DNA from: Celoporthe dispersa
Lineage: Eukaryota; Ascomycota; Sordariomycetes; Diaporthales; Cryphonectriaceae
Length of the DNA stretch: 64,000 bases
Direction: 5' to 3'
Assembly (NCBI GenBank): GCA_016584495.1
Contig: WAID01000007.1
Location: 4,326,001 to 4,390,000 of the forward strand
Positions 46,548 through 57,808 of this stretch are shown here, piece by piece. Numbering within the stretch: the first letter of the stretch is position 1; the number at the start of each line of letters is the position of its first letter. Both the position numbers and the translations under genes were made by a program. The notes below the pieces were generated by a model. It saw nothing but the letters and a program-made list of their open reading frames with translations. It was not told the origin of the DNA and made no database searches.

Positions 46548-48694
46548 ATGTCAAGCCAAAACACTCCAAGAGTTGCGGGGGTTGCTGCTGGAGAAGCAGT
46601 ATCCCCAGAAACACTAAACGGAGGCGAGAAGCCTCAGGAAGAGCTCGAGGCTGCCATCAAACCTGATCAGGGCAAAGCAGCAACTGATCTGGCCCCCGAG
46701 CGATCAACTATGCGCACCGTTCTCCTTATAGCCTCAGTCTTTCTGGCCATGTTTCTTGTTGCTATGGACAGGACTATTATCTCGACGGTGAGGTCACTTC
46801 ACATTCTGTCAACTTAACAGGCCTTGCATGAAAACCAGTTGACATTTGCGGATAGTTCTGTTTGGTTTTCGATCATATACTGACATGGACTATGCACACC
46901 TCCTAGGCTATACCTCGAATTACAGATGACTTCGACTCCCTCCCCGACGCCGGCTGGTACGGAAGCGCATACGTTTTGACATGCTGCGCTTTTCAGCTGC
47001 TATTCGGAAAAGTCTATACCTTCTTCTCTGTCAAGATCACCCTTCTCTTGAGTCTCTTGGTGTTTGAGGCTGCTTCCGCTCTCTGCGGAGCTGCTCCAAA
47101 CTCGGTTGCGTTTATCTTCGGGAGGGCCATCTCCGGAGTTGGCGCCGCTGGCATCTTCGCCGGAAATGTTAGTTACTTCCAGCTAAACATGAGACTCGCT
47201 GAATATCAGGCGCAGTTTCGTTTACTAACACGAGTTCAAACCAGATTGTGTGCGTTGTCCACGCCGTGCCCCTACACAAGCGTCCCCAGATACAAGGCCT
47301 TATGGGTGGCATCATGGGTCTTGCGACCGTTATAGGACCTCTTATCGGTGGTGGTTTTACAACAAACGTGTCGTGGAGGTGGTGTTTCTATATCAACCTG
47401 CCCTTCGGTAGCTTGGCGATGGTGCTCGTCTATTTCTTCATTGACTTCCCACCCAACCCTACCAACAGCAACCTGACCCTGACGGAGAAGCTTACGCAAC
47501 TTGATGCCCCGGGCACTGTCGCCCTGGTGCCTGGTATGGTCTGTATTTTACTGGCACTCCAGTGGGGTGGCCAGACATATGCTGTAAGTTGCCCTCATAG
47601 ACTGTCCCGAGAGATTCGGTGGCAAGATCGGTGAATCTTGGGTAAACTGACAGTAGTCTTCTAGTGGAGCAGTGGACGCATTGTTGCATTGTTAACCCTC
47701 GGTGGGGTGCTGCTCCTTACTTTTGTTGCGGTCCAAATTTTACTACCGAGGACTGCAACGGTGCCTCCCCGCCTGCTCAAGTATCGAAGTGTCGCCGCCA
47801 GCTTCTGGACAACGATTTCCGTCGGCTCTTCGCAATACATCTTCAGTAAGAAGCTCACGAAATCACCTAGGACACACTTGGAGTTCCCGCTGACCAATTG
47901 CTAGCGTATTACCTCCCGTACTGGTTCCAATCTGTAAAAGGTGTCTCTGCCGTGCAGTCCGGTATCCATCTTTTGCCCTTGATGATCGCATTCGTCCTTG
48001 CTTCAATGTACGTCAAAAGTGGCCACTATTATCCCCTTCGAGTATGTGTGCTGGACGCGACCATTCAGCTGACCAAAAACCCGACAGCTCTGGAGGAGCC
48101 CTGAATCAGAAGATCGGGTACTATACGCCCTTGGGTCTCGGAGGGGCTTGTATGATGGCCATCGGCGCAGGCCTCCTCACGACTCTGACACCTGATACAT
48201 CGGAAGGCAAGTGGATCGGCTATCAGATCCTGTACGGATTCGGTATGGGTCTGTGTTTCCAAACACCCAACCTCGCCACCCAGACCGTTCTGCCGAAACG
48301 CGACGTGCCGGTGGGGATGGCCCTCATGTTCTTCGGCCAACTTCTCGGCGCCGCTGTGTTCCTCTCCGTAGGGCTGAACGTCCTCGACAATCAGCTCCTG
48401 TGGAGGCTCTCTGGGGTTCCCGGGTTCGACAGCAGCCTCATTACGTCGGGTGGTGCCACGTCCCTGGTGGATGTAGTGCCCGTGGACATACGGCCTACGG
48501 TCATTACAGCGTTCAACAATTCCCTTCGCCAGGTCTTCCTGATTGGACTGATTCTGTCTTGTTTTGCCGTCCTTGGCATAGCTTTCATGGAGTGGAAGAA
48601 CATCCTCAAGACAAAACAGGCACCTGCCAACCCCGGCCCTGAGAAGGGCGGAGCAACGGCAGAGAAGCCGGTGGAGAAGGCGACCGGACCATGA
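46548..48694 (+). CDS. MFS multidrug/toxin exporter, DHA2-type with 14 helices
   Basis: A 576-residue efflux pump. Six exons (46548-46787, 46907-47167, 47245-47583, 47665-47845, 47905-48007 and 48088-48694) all join in frame. The start MSSQNTPRVAG at 46548 gives a hydrophilic N-terminus. VAMDRTIISTAIPRITDDF is the DHA2 helix-1 motif, and GLATVIGPLIGGGFTTNVSWRWCFYINLPFG is the antiporter motif C. Further marks are PYWFQSVKGVSAVQSGIHLLP and FNNSLRQVFLIGL near the end. It probably exports the product of the right-hand cluster. Confidence 0.95.
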
Positions 48695-49226
48695 CCAGTG
48701 CCCTTACGACGACTGATACGCCCAAGTAGGTCGACGACCCTGTTGCTTGGCGGCATTGCTGCCAGAATATTGTTTGAGCGATTGGTGGATTCTTTGCTAA
48801 TAGGCAACCGAGTAAAACATGTAATAATTACTTATTCCTCTGCGCTGCTTACCTAGTCCGCTGTGAAAACTCTGAAGGTCCCTTACACGACCTCCCTACT
48901 TTTGCAAATTCACTCTAGGTACGTCTTCTCCTTCTTCCTGGCGAGTCGCCAATAAATTGGAAGTCATAAAGTAGTAAAGTCTTAGGACACCGGAGCGTAA
49001 TACCAGGTACGATCACAGTTAAGGAGGCAACCTCGAAGTAATAAGGACGAAGGGTCTCATGGCGCAACTAACACAGCTTGGCCTCCTTTGTTCCACAAAG
49101 TGACCCTGTGCTGCCTTGATATATAATCTCAGAGTGCCAGTGTGTATCTCCTGTAACCAAATGGCAGCGCGTTTTCGTATTTTACTAGTTATATTTTATT
49201 AGTTGTTAGGCAATATGCATACATTT
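48695..49226. other. Convergent spacer
   Basis: About 530 bases between converging genes, with no supported feature. Confidence 0.5.
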
Positions 49227-50152
49227 TCAACGTCTCGTGGCTAGGATTATCTTGGCGGGCCAATGTCCCCTCACCGGCCCGTCTCCCACGACCTCTTCCA
49301 TCTCGCGCCACAGCGGCGCAAGGTCGCCCGAGTCATCCCTGCCAAACGGGAAAGATGCGACGTGCTGTCGGACGCCACCCAGGTCCGTCACGAAACCCCA
49401 GCCTTCCTCTTCCTCGAAGATAGCGACATCGTCCACGCCGGTGTGCAGAGGCTCCGTGACGTGCATCTCGGGCGGCAAGGGCGACGTCATTCCCTCTTCG
49501 GGAAAGTTCAGGTGGATGCGCTGCGCACCCGGCATATACAAGGCTGCGTCCAGCGGTGCAACATTGTACGGGCCGTTTGTTCTGGCCATGGCCCGCATCA
49601 ACGTCTCGGGGTCGTCGAGCTTTTTGAGTAGCACGCGGGCGCCAACCTGGCCCATGCGCGTATAAATCTCGTGGACCCGCGGATCCTCAAAGTGAGCAGC
49701 TCCAAAGGCAGCACAGGCGAACGTGCCGCCCGGCTTTAACTGCCTCGCGATAGCTAGCATGGCGGGCGTTTGGTCGGGAAAATGCAACACATTGGTGGCA
49801 AATACCATGTCTATGCTGCTGGGGGGATGTCGTCGCCATCCTCCACCCCTGAGGTCCGGTAGCTGAACCCGTCGGTGCCAAGTCGATCTCTGGCGAGGGC
49901 AACGTTATTAGGCGCAATATCGGAAATGATGACTTGCTGGAACTTGGACCGCAATTTAGTTGCATAGGGTCCATTTCCGGCGCCCACGTCGTGAACGGTT
50001 CCGAGTTCGCCATAGTGCTGCTGGTGATAGCAAAATAGCCGCTCAAAGAAGGCCTCCGGAGGGGACGGCCGGCCTTCGAGGTAGTTGTTCCAGAAGGCCT
50101 TGTTCTTGGCGAAGACGTTCTTAGAAGAGTCGGGTGACGTCGATGTGGCCAT
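49227..50152 (-). CDS. SAM-dependent methyltransferase (class I), frame break at a C run
   Basis: An intronless gene of about 308 residues. VHDVGAGNGPYATKL is SAM motif I, followed by VIISDIAPNN. After the break come DMVFATNVLHFPD and QLKPGGTFACAAFG (motif III region). The fold resembles carboxyl and trans-aconitate-type methyltransferases. In monodictyphenone/blennolide-type pathways such an enzyme makes a methyl ester, so that is the favoured guess. The frame breaks at the run 49821-49826, where one base too few (or two too many) separates the halves. The same kind of break occurs in four other genes here. Confidence 0.85.
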
Positions 50153-50687
50153 TTTGCTGGCCGTGACGATGCATGTAGCCTGCCACTTTTTTAGGACCAG
50201 AGAAAGTCAAACCACGGGAGTGCCAGATAAAATGGAAGCTCGTCATCACTCAACCGCGAAGACAGGATGTATCGGAATTGATAAATTATTACATAAGCAT
50301 GAGGCTGTTTGATACTGATCGTCCCTCGGGATTCAAGGTCAGCGTCATCAACGGAGCTCGGGACATAGGCTCACGTGCGAATCATCCGACGTCTCTTTCA
50401 GCCAACAGACCTCCAAAGCTCCGGTTTGTCGGGACTGTGATTGCAATCTTATGCTCCGCCCCTACAACACGTTCGTATTGGTTCGAGGCCTGGCCTCTGC
50501 ACACTGTGCTCGCACGCAGATACTAAGATATGCCTCAAGTGCTGTCACCGCGGCAAGCTTGAATTTCCCTTGTCCCCATGCACTTCTGCCCTTCGCGGCC
50601 TACTGCGAGTGAGAACTCAAACGGTGACTCTCAAGACACCCAGTCATGAACTCAACAAGCAAACATAGACTAAGTCACCCGTCCTTG
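50153..50687. promoter_or_regulatory. Divergent promoter of methyltransferase and P450
   Basis: 535 bases between divergent starts, with no supported gene. Confidence 0.5.
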
Positions 50688-52416
50688 ATGGCCATGGGTC
50701 TGGATATCTCCCAGAAGTCGCCCGAGACACTGGCCTTCGCCGGGCTGGTGACCCTTTTATTTCCTTTCTAGCCTATTTGTCTTATACTCCCAGTATCCAT
50801 CCGAGAGCACCGGCGTTCACAACTGATAAAATCCTCTTCATTGGCTCCTGGAACTTTTACAGGCAGAGATGGTGAGCGTTGCAAATTCTCTATGGCACCC
50901 GCCGCTCGCCCAAGTGCCAGACAGCTGACAGTCAAATCCCAGGAACTTCTGGAAGAACTCGGCCGCGGAGTCCAAGACTGGCAACTTCAGCTTCTGGCTG
51001 GGCAAGAACCATGTCGTGGGTGTGTCAGGCGAGGCAGCCCGCAAGGACTTCCTAGAGAACCGTTACCTGGATCGAGTTGCCGCAGCACCCTTACACGGCG
51101 TCGGCCCCGAGATCGTGCCCCCTATCCACAGGATCTTCCGGCATACCGGAAAACAGGGCCACAGCTACTTCCAGCGTCGCGTGCTCGACCTAATGAGAAC
51201 GGAGAGGCTCGCCCAGCGTCTTCCCCGCGTCATCAGCGATGCTAGTGCCACCTTCGCGGTCCTGCCTCGCCGGAACCCATCTGGCATCATGAATCCCGTG
51301 GACATCTGCTATCGTCTCGTGTTGTCCCAGACTAGCCGTGTCTTGTGCACAGACGAGATCTCGGACACGCCCGAGTACATGGATACGTATCTGTACTACA
51401 CGTATATCCTCCAACACATCAGCAGCGGCCACACTGTTGCCGTCCCTTGGCTGCCGTCGCTGTCGCATATGAAGCGCCGGTACTGTCGTTATGGTCTCAA
51501 GTGCCTTGTGGCGCCCATTGTCAACGCGCGCATGGGGAAGGATGCACCGCGTGCAAATGACACTTTGCAGATGCTGATCGACGGTGGCGACAGCGCCGAC
51601 GACATCACCACCTATTTCATCAGCATCCTCTTCATCTCCGTCGCTAATGCCGGCAAGCTTGCTGGAGGTCTGCTGAACATGATGGCCAACCATCCAGACT
51701 GGCAGGACAAGGTATACGGCGAGATAAAGGCTGCAGCTGAGGCCCACTCCGCGAACAAGGCGCTGCCGCTGTCCGAGCAGCTGGCAACGATCCCGCTCGA
51801 GGCCTGGGAGTCGGCTTTCCCCTCCATCGACCTCTGGTTCACCGAAGCCATTCGCTTGCACGTCGCCTTCCCCATGATTCGACAGAACCTGGGCCCCAGC
51901 CCCATCCCCATACCGCAGTCCGACGAGGTTATTCCAGTTGGCAGCTATGTCGCCTATAATACGGGGGACGTCCATTTCGACGAAGGGCTGTACCCGAATG
52001 CGAGAGAGCTCGACCCGGAGCGCTTTGCCGAGGGCCGCCAAGAATTCAAAAAGGAGATTTATGGCTGTGAGTCCATGTGTCCCTTGAATTGGCCCCTCTT
52101 CTTTACTTATATGCATCGATTGAACCCAAAGGCCCCACCTTCCTCCCCTCTATGTCTGTCGAGAGTATGCCATTTTGACTGAGCCACTCTTTCTCAAGTT
52201 CTCGGCTGGGGCAATGGCCGTCACCGCTGCGTGGGCCAACGTTGGGCCAAGCTCCAACAGAACATCATCGTCGCCCATGCCCTGGCCATGTACAAGTGGA
52301 TCCCTTGTGACGAGAGTGGGCGGCCCATACCACCATCTGATCTCAAGACGGACTTCGACAGGCACGGTAACAAGCTGCCCAAGGGCCTCCACATCAGATA
52401 TTTGGCCAGGAAATAG
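50688..52416 (+). CDS. Cytochrome P450 monooxygenase, frame break in the membrane anchor
   Basis: A P450 of about 506-508 residues; ATG 50688 and 50694 are both in frame. The anchor ETLAFAGLVTLLFPF is followed, in another frame, by LAYLSYTPSIHPRAPAF and ILFIGSWNFYRQRW. One base appears missing between about 50754 and 50771. Introns are 50872-50942 and 52067-52198, the latter with an AAG acceptor. TGNFSFWLGKNHVVGVSGEA, FTEAIRLH (ExxR), ELDPERFAEG and the heme loop LGWGNGRHRCVGQRW are intact. The CTTTCTAG at 50764-50771 looks like a splice acceptor, but no donor gives a sensible upstream exon. In related xanthone clusters a P450 couples two monomers; that role is a guess here. Confidence 0.87.
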
Positions 52417-53017
52417 GTAGCAAGCCAGAGATGGTCAGGGACCAGTTTTTCTATGTTCCAAGTGTGATGGGAGATGTTTATAAAACTCCGAAAGTAGCCC
52501 CTTAGCATTAATTTGTCATTGGGGGCGGTTTCACACTTGTCCATCTCCTTAGGCAATATGAACATGCAGCATGCCTATCAAGGACTGATGTTCATTTCAA
52601 TAGTACCGCTGAAGTTAAGGAAGTGTGCCAAGTGAGACCGTCTAGTTCTCTGTGTCTGTCCTGCAACTAAATACCTATCAACACAAGTGCCTAAGTAGTT
52701 ATATTAGTTGCTCAATACACATGCTTTATACTTTAACCTCTATAGTAACATGTGTCTCCAGAATGGCTACACCAATACACGTGACTGAGGCTGCGTGGAT
52801 GCTCAAGTGTGTCCCCAGGGTTTATCTAGAATCAGTGAAGCCGAAGAGGGAGGAGGAAAACGATCAGATAACATGTCACGCGAAATACATTGAATTAAGG
52901 TAGCAGAGCGTGATTTCGATTGTGAACTTGGTTAAAGTTTCATCCACATCTTGTTTGTCAATAATCTGGATGACGAGTCTGTCTACCCAGGACCAAGATC
53001 AAAGCCACGTTCCTCCC
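52417..53017. other. Convergent spacer
   Basis: About 600 bases between converging genes, with no supported feature. Confidence 0.5.
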
Positions 53018-54873
53018 TCAGGCCCAGTCTCCGTCCATGAAATCAGCAGTGCTCCTGCCGCTCCGCGCAGCCTCAGAGAGCTCCTCAATTGTCCACGGTC
53101 TGAACTTATGGCCCGGAGGAATGTTGGTATTATGGAACGCGGCGCCCGTGAGCAGGTGGGCAGACGCCTGCTCGTATTTCTGGTGCGCATATGCCTCCGG
53201 GTCGTGCTGGAACAGCCATTTCGGAAACCTCACACGGACCTTTTCGGGGTCCTTGTCCACCTCGTCCATGTTCGCAGCACCGAGTATCTCGGCGTTGACG
53301 AAGGACATTTTCTGCGAACAGCTGACCCGTTCATACCGGAGCAGGTTATAAACACGGGCTCCAAGGGGGCCTCCTTGCCGCCCACCACCACCACCTTCAA
53401 GTGCACCTCTACGGCCGGGACACGAGAACTTCAGACAGGCCGCTAGCGTCACAGCGTCCTCTAGGGCCAGCGTGGCGCCGCTGGCTGATGCCGGGATGGT
53501 GCTGTGGGCTGCGTCGCCCACCTGGACGACCCGTCCGCCCTTGGACGTCCAGTCACGGCGGAGATTGCGCCACAGCAGGGGCCAATGGACCACCGCACCC
53601 TTGGGAGCGGCTCTTACCAGACCCTCGATGGCTGGATGCCAGCCTGGGACCTGGCGGAGCACCTTGACCACCTCTTCGGGGTCGACGTGCGGGTCCCACG
53701 TCTCCATCGGCTGCTTGGGCGCAGCAGGTACGCCTCCTCCTAGTTGCTGCTGCTGCTGCTGCTGCTGCAGCTGGTCCCGTGGCGTCAGGCCCCAGGCCAC
53801 AAATGCAGGTGACACCATGAGGCCCAGATGCATAGCTGGTCCTATCCAGAATTCGTGGGTGTGTGGGGTCTTGCCGGCCACGACGTCGCCCCAGCGCTGC
53901 CGGAAGGCCGCGTCCCGCATGGCCAGATGGGTCGGCAGCGATGTACGGTAGACAGACATGCCGGCGGACCGGGCAGCCTGGTGCTCGCCGGCGATGAGCA
54001 GGTCGGAGCGTGTCCTATTGGCGTCGGCTGCCACGACAATGTCTGCTACGCGGATCAAGCCGTCCTGGGTGACCACGCCGCCCACCCCGGCTGTCTCGTC
54101 CTCGAAGTACCTCTCGACGCGCTGTCCATAGTCGACCCTGAGCCCTGTCCTGGCCACCTGGCGCAGCAGCATCCGGTAGAACGTCCTGCGGATCTGGTGT
54201 GGCGCCGCCAGGGGCTGGCCTGGGCGCTTGGCGAAATGCTCGGGGTCACCGAACCCGAGCGACGTCGGCCCCAGGATCAGCTCGCCATTGTGTTTCCGAT
54301 AGTATACGACGCTCTCGGTTCTGTCCTCCTCAAGCTCGCGCATCATGTCCGGCCAATAGCGAAACACGCTCAGGGCAGAAGGTCCGATGATTATGATATC
54401 CCCTGGAGCACTCGCGAGAATGAGCCGCCACATGTCTTGTCTGGCTGGTGAAAGGTGCTGCACGCACGTGGAAGTTGAACAGAGGAATGGAACGAACGAA
54501 CCTGCATAGACCGGGCCTTTGCTTCTTTCTAGGATCCCCACAACATTGTGCCCCTTTCTCCAGCACTCCAGCGCCGTCATCTGAGCAGAACTTGGTCTTA
54601 GCAGCTGTAACTTGTCATAGACTCGTCGGATCTTGTGACATCTTTGGTGGTGATAGTGGGAGGTAGGGAAGCGGGTAGGTAAGCACTCCTCGTCGGAGTT
54701 GAGTCTCTAACCCTACATACCAGTCCGGATGGGCCTGCCCCGACGATAAGAACGTTGAGATGCGTCTCTGGAGAACGTTCCGGGAGGCTACTCTGACCAC
54801 GCGACGTCCATTTCTCTGGATCAAACTCGTGCTTGTCCCCGTCGGCGAGGTACTTTGGTATGTTCGACTCCAT
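53018..54873 (-). CDS. FAD-dependent monooxygenase (salicylate hydroxylase/MdpD-NsrK-like)
   Basis: 538 residues in three exons (54873-54721, 54580-54502 and 54402-53018). MESNIPKYLADGDKHEF precedes VLIVGAGPSGL, the FAD dinucleotide loop, which the first intron follows directly. The second intron (54403-54501) restores VYAGDIIIIGPSAL. ADIVVAADANRTRS is the DG-like motif, and VVQVGDAAHSTIPASASG holds the flavin ribityl site. A glutamine run near the middle comes from a trinucleotide repeat. Such enzymes hydroxylate aromatic rings; in tetrahydroxanthone pathways one dearomatises the benzophenone or xanthone ring. It stands next to the SnoaL-like copy B. Confidence 0.93.
53745..53768. repeat. 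(TGC)8 trinucleotide repeat coding for a glutamine run
   Basis: Eight perfect TGC units on the plus strand read as CAG on the coding strand. They encode an uninterrupted Gln stretch inside the FAD monooxygenase, between two conserved blocks. Confidence 0.9.
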
Positions 54874-55512
54874 TTTCACGAGCTTCTGTGTCCTAGACGT
54901 TCAGGTGGCGAAACATGCAAGTTGTGATGTATGTGCTGCAGAGCACGTTATCCAGCGAGGTGGGCTTTAAAAGGTAAAGTCTGCATCCAAAGAAGCTCAA
55001 GTCCTACATAAAACTTCTCTCTGTCTCCACAGGCTACAGCAACAACCTGACGCTATGCACATGTTCCTTTTTATTCCTGTCTGTCACTCATTCGTCTCGT
55101 GTTACACATGATCTCGCCGCCGTATCTCTTTCGTGGCAGTGTCTCATCGGACGTTTGGAGGTGACAACGGAATACTGTTTTAATTGGTCTAATTCCAATT
55201 GATGCGGTGTAGCTCGGGTGATACGTGATGGCACTCCGGAACTCGACATACTTTCGGGTGCGGAGCGATGCTGTTCCTTCATCGGACAATATACATCTAA
55301 GCGCTAGAGAAGCTACGGCGCTCTCAATGCACAGGTTTGTGCTAATCCGCAGCGGACTCAGTATATCCCTACAGAACACTTATGAATGAAGCCATAAATC
55401 TTCCAGCGCTGTGTAGAATTCACAGAACGCCGAAGGGGTCATTATTCAGCTCAGCCATAATTACAACGAGAGGGATTGGATCTATCCATCTGCTCCGTGC
55501 TCCATCTAGACC
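54874..55512. promoter_or_regulatory. Divergent promoter of FAD monooxygenase and SnoaL-like copy B
   Basis: 639 bases between divergent starts. No gene or clear motif is supported. Confidence 0.5.
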
Positions 55513-56010
55513 ATGCCCGCCGCAGCCGAAGTGCAAGCAGCTACGCTCGAGAGATTCGTCAAAGAATGGAGCGACTGGACTCCCAGCTTGCTCAATACAT
55601 GGTCTGACGATCTTACCTTCTCCACGCTTCCCTTTAGTTATGGGAAGCCGACCCGTCCCCGTTCTCAACTTGAGCCCCGTTACCTTCTCCTCATGTCGAC
55701 CCTGACAAATCTGGAGGTAGGTACTCAGGGCACAGAGCATCTCTAGTCTTGGCGCCTCTAACCAAGAAATGAACAGCTCATGGTACATAACATTGTCCAC
55801 GATGCGGCTCAAGGCAAGGCTGCCATCTATGCCATCATCAAGGCCGATACGCCTTTCGGACCGTATGAGAACGAGCAGGCAGTATTTGTGTCATTTGACG
55901 AGAGTGGAGAGAAGGTGAATAAAATCGAGGAGATGAACGACACCAAGTTCAGAAAGGACTTCGATCCCAAGTACTACAAGCATATAGGGTGGGGACAGCC
56001 CACCAACTAG
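55513..56010 (+). CDS. SnoaL-like (NTF2-fold) small protein, copy B
   Basis: 145 residues in two exons (55513-55716 and 55777-56010). It opens MPAAAEVQAATLERFVKEW and has NIVHDAAQGKAAIYAI, NEQAVFVSFDESGE and VNKIEEM. Copy A at 44610 shares these blocks. The intron lies after the same Leu/Phe-Glu position, and both second exons are 234 bases. The pair is therefore a duplication. The C-termini differ (PKYYKHIGWGQPTN here). It is divergent from the FAD monooxygenase, the partner expected for a SnoaL-like isomerase in xanthone ring modification. Confidence 0.88.
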
Positions 56011-56637
56011 GGATATAATCTTTTCTCGTATGGATTACGGCGAATAATTGTATACTTCGGACGGACCCATGCATACATGTGGTTTCAAATTTGCATCTAT
56101 CCTTGCTAATGGGGGAGCTAGAATCAAATTTGTGAATCAAAGGAGTATTATCATTTGCATCAACTCCCTTCACCACAACTCCAGGCCTACCGTTGCCCTT
56201 CGAAGTCATTGTACCTTCTTCATTCCGCGGGAGATGACTGTTTCAGGTATCGTAACCTGTTTTTCACAGTGATCATTTTAGCTGGACAGAACAGAGGGAC
56301 ACTCTTGCGTCACAAACAACAATCATTAGATAGGCATAGCCACGTATGAAAGCGCAAATGCCGAAATTATCTTCTGTTGGGCCCTATATTCAACGACTAG
56401 GAGAGGGAGTGAACAGCGCCAATATCAACAACACTGTGATTTAAATGACATATTGAAGTATCGATATCTGATATATTATCTTGACGGGGCTGGAGGCCCT
56501 GGGAGAACCCGAGCGACCCATTCAGTTGAGACGGATCGAATCCTATGGCCCTTCCGTTATCCAGGTATAATCGCTTCATTGAAGCATGAAAATAACGGTT
56601 ACATAATTAATGCCTCCTCGAATTCAATCTTGACCTT
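56011..56637. other. Convergent spacer
   Basis: About 630 AT-rich bases between converging genes, with no supported feature. Confidence 0.5.
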
Positions 56638-57268
56638 TTAATGCTGACCAAAAATGGCATCGTAGTTGTACTCGGACCATCTGATATCAGGACACAGCCC
56701 GGCAAGCTTCCACATGCCGTCGACTCTTTCATACCACATGGTGGCACCGCCATGAGCGTGGCCCTTGATATCAACCTCCTTCAGCGAGCTGTCCGTGTAC
56801 CGCTGGTGCGCAACGCGGAGCTGGTGGCGCCCTTGAATCCCACCGTCCGCCAACTGCTCCCACATGGACGCGCCCCCGATAAAGTGCTGTGTCTTGAGAA
56901 GCTGGTCTCCCAGAAAGTGAGGATTTGATGCCAATGCGATAAAGTCCTTGGCAGACATGCTTTCCCACACCTTGCCCATCACATTTCGGTAGTCTACCTG
57001 TGATGATGCGTCTGTCAGTATCGTTAACCCCTCACGACGAGGACGACGACAAGGGAATGCGTCACTCTTACGCGCATGTTTGGTGCAAGGCACCTAAGTA
57101 GACGATCCCAGTCCTGTTCACTCTGCCCGTGTCAGTATATGCTCTGCTGTGCCAAGTAGGCCGAACGTGCCCTAATGTGATGCTTGCCTTTGTGTCAAAG
57201 CTGTCCGCCCATTCAAAAAGGGCCGCTTGGCAGCCTAGGATATCTTCGGGTGTAGGTTGAGAGTCCAT
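56638..57268 (-). CDS. Scytalone dehydratase-like protein (MdpB/ClaB-like)
   Basis: 160 residues in three exons: 57268-57188, 57114-57073 (only 42 bases) and 56997-56638. The first intron uses a GC donor (GCAAGC). The protein has the SDH order DSFDTKDWDRLL, VDYRNVMGKVWESM, LKTQHFIGGASMWEQ, KGHAHGGATMWYERV and a Trp-rich tail. The Tyr/Asp and two His of the scytalone dehydratase site are visible. Homologues work with a tetrahydroxynaphthalene-reductase-like partner to remove a hydroxyl from emodin hydroquinone and give chrysophanol. That partner is the divergent gene at 57809. Confidence 0.92.
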
Positions 57269-57808
57269 TCTTGTTCGTGTTTGCTGAATCTGGGCAGCAA
57301 AGCTTAATTCATCCGATGTTCTACACCACAGCAGCTCGGATGAGGGGGCTTGTTGTAGAAGACTACGCACATGCCTAAGATTATTCTCCGTCGAAGGATA
57401 GATCGGTCCGCCCAACTATCTACCGAACATGTATGGGAATTTTCGGGCGTCCGACGGGGGAATAGGTCCAGGGTGCCCGAGCACTTGGGGAGCCTCTCTA
57501 TTCCGAGACATGATAGGAACTCCGGCGTCTCTGTACTACCGGGCTGGCGTTTCCTATCCCACGGTGTGATCGTGGACACCTGCAAATCCCGTATCTGGGA
57601 CTGGGCGTCCTCAAACATTCAATATCTACCTCATGTAATTACTCGCGTCTCCCGGCCAGGCATCTGAGAGTTTAGATAATAACCCTGCTTGCTTCTCCTG
57701 TCTTATCTGATGACAAGACTCGACCTGCATAATATGAGAACTCAATTTGAACTCGACAAATTAAGTTAGAAAAAAAAGAGAGAAGAAGAAGAGAGGAAAA
57801 CCCACAAC
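57269..57808. promoter_or_regulatory. Divergent promoter of dehydratase and reductase
   Basis: 540 bases between divergent starts of two genes expected to act together. A TCGG-N4-CCGA inverted pair lies at 57443-57454. A purine run at 57770-57800 precedes the reductase ATG. Confidence 0.55.

Noticed and set aside
39361..57808. AflR consensus sites (TCG-N5-CGA) in the right-hand cluster promoters
   Set aside because: By eye I found only TCGG/CCGA pairs with other spacings (39554, 44320-44342, 57443). None has the five-base spacer, so I do not call binding sites.
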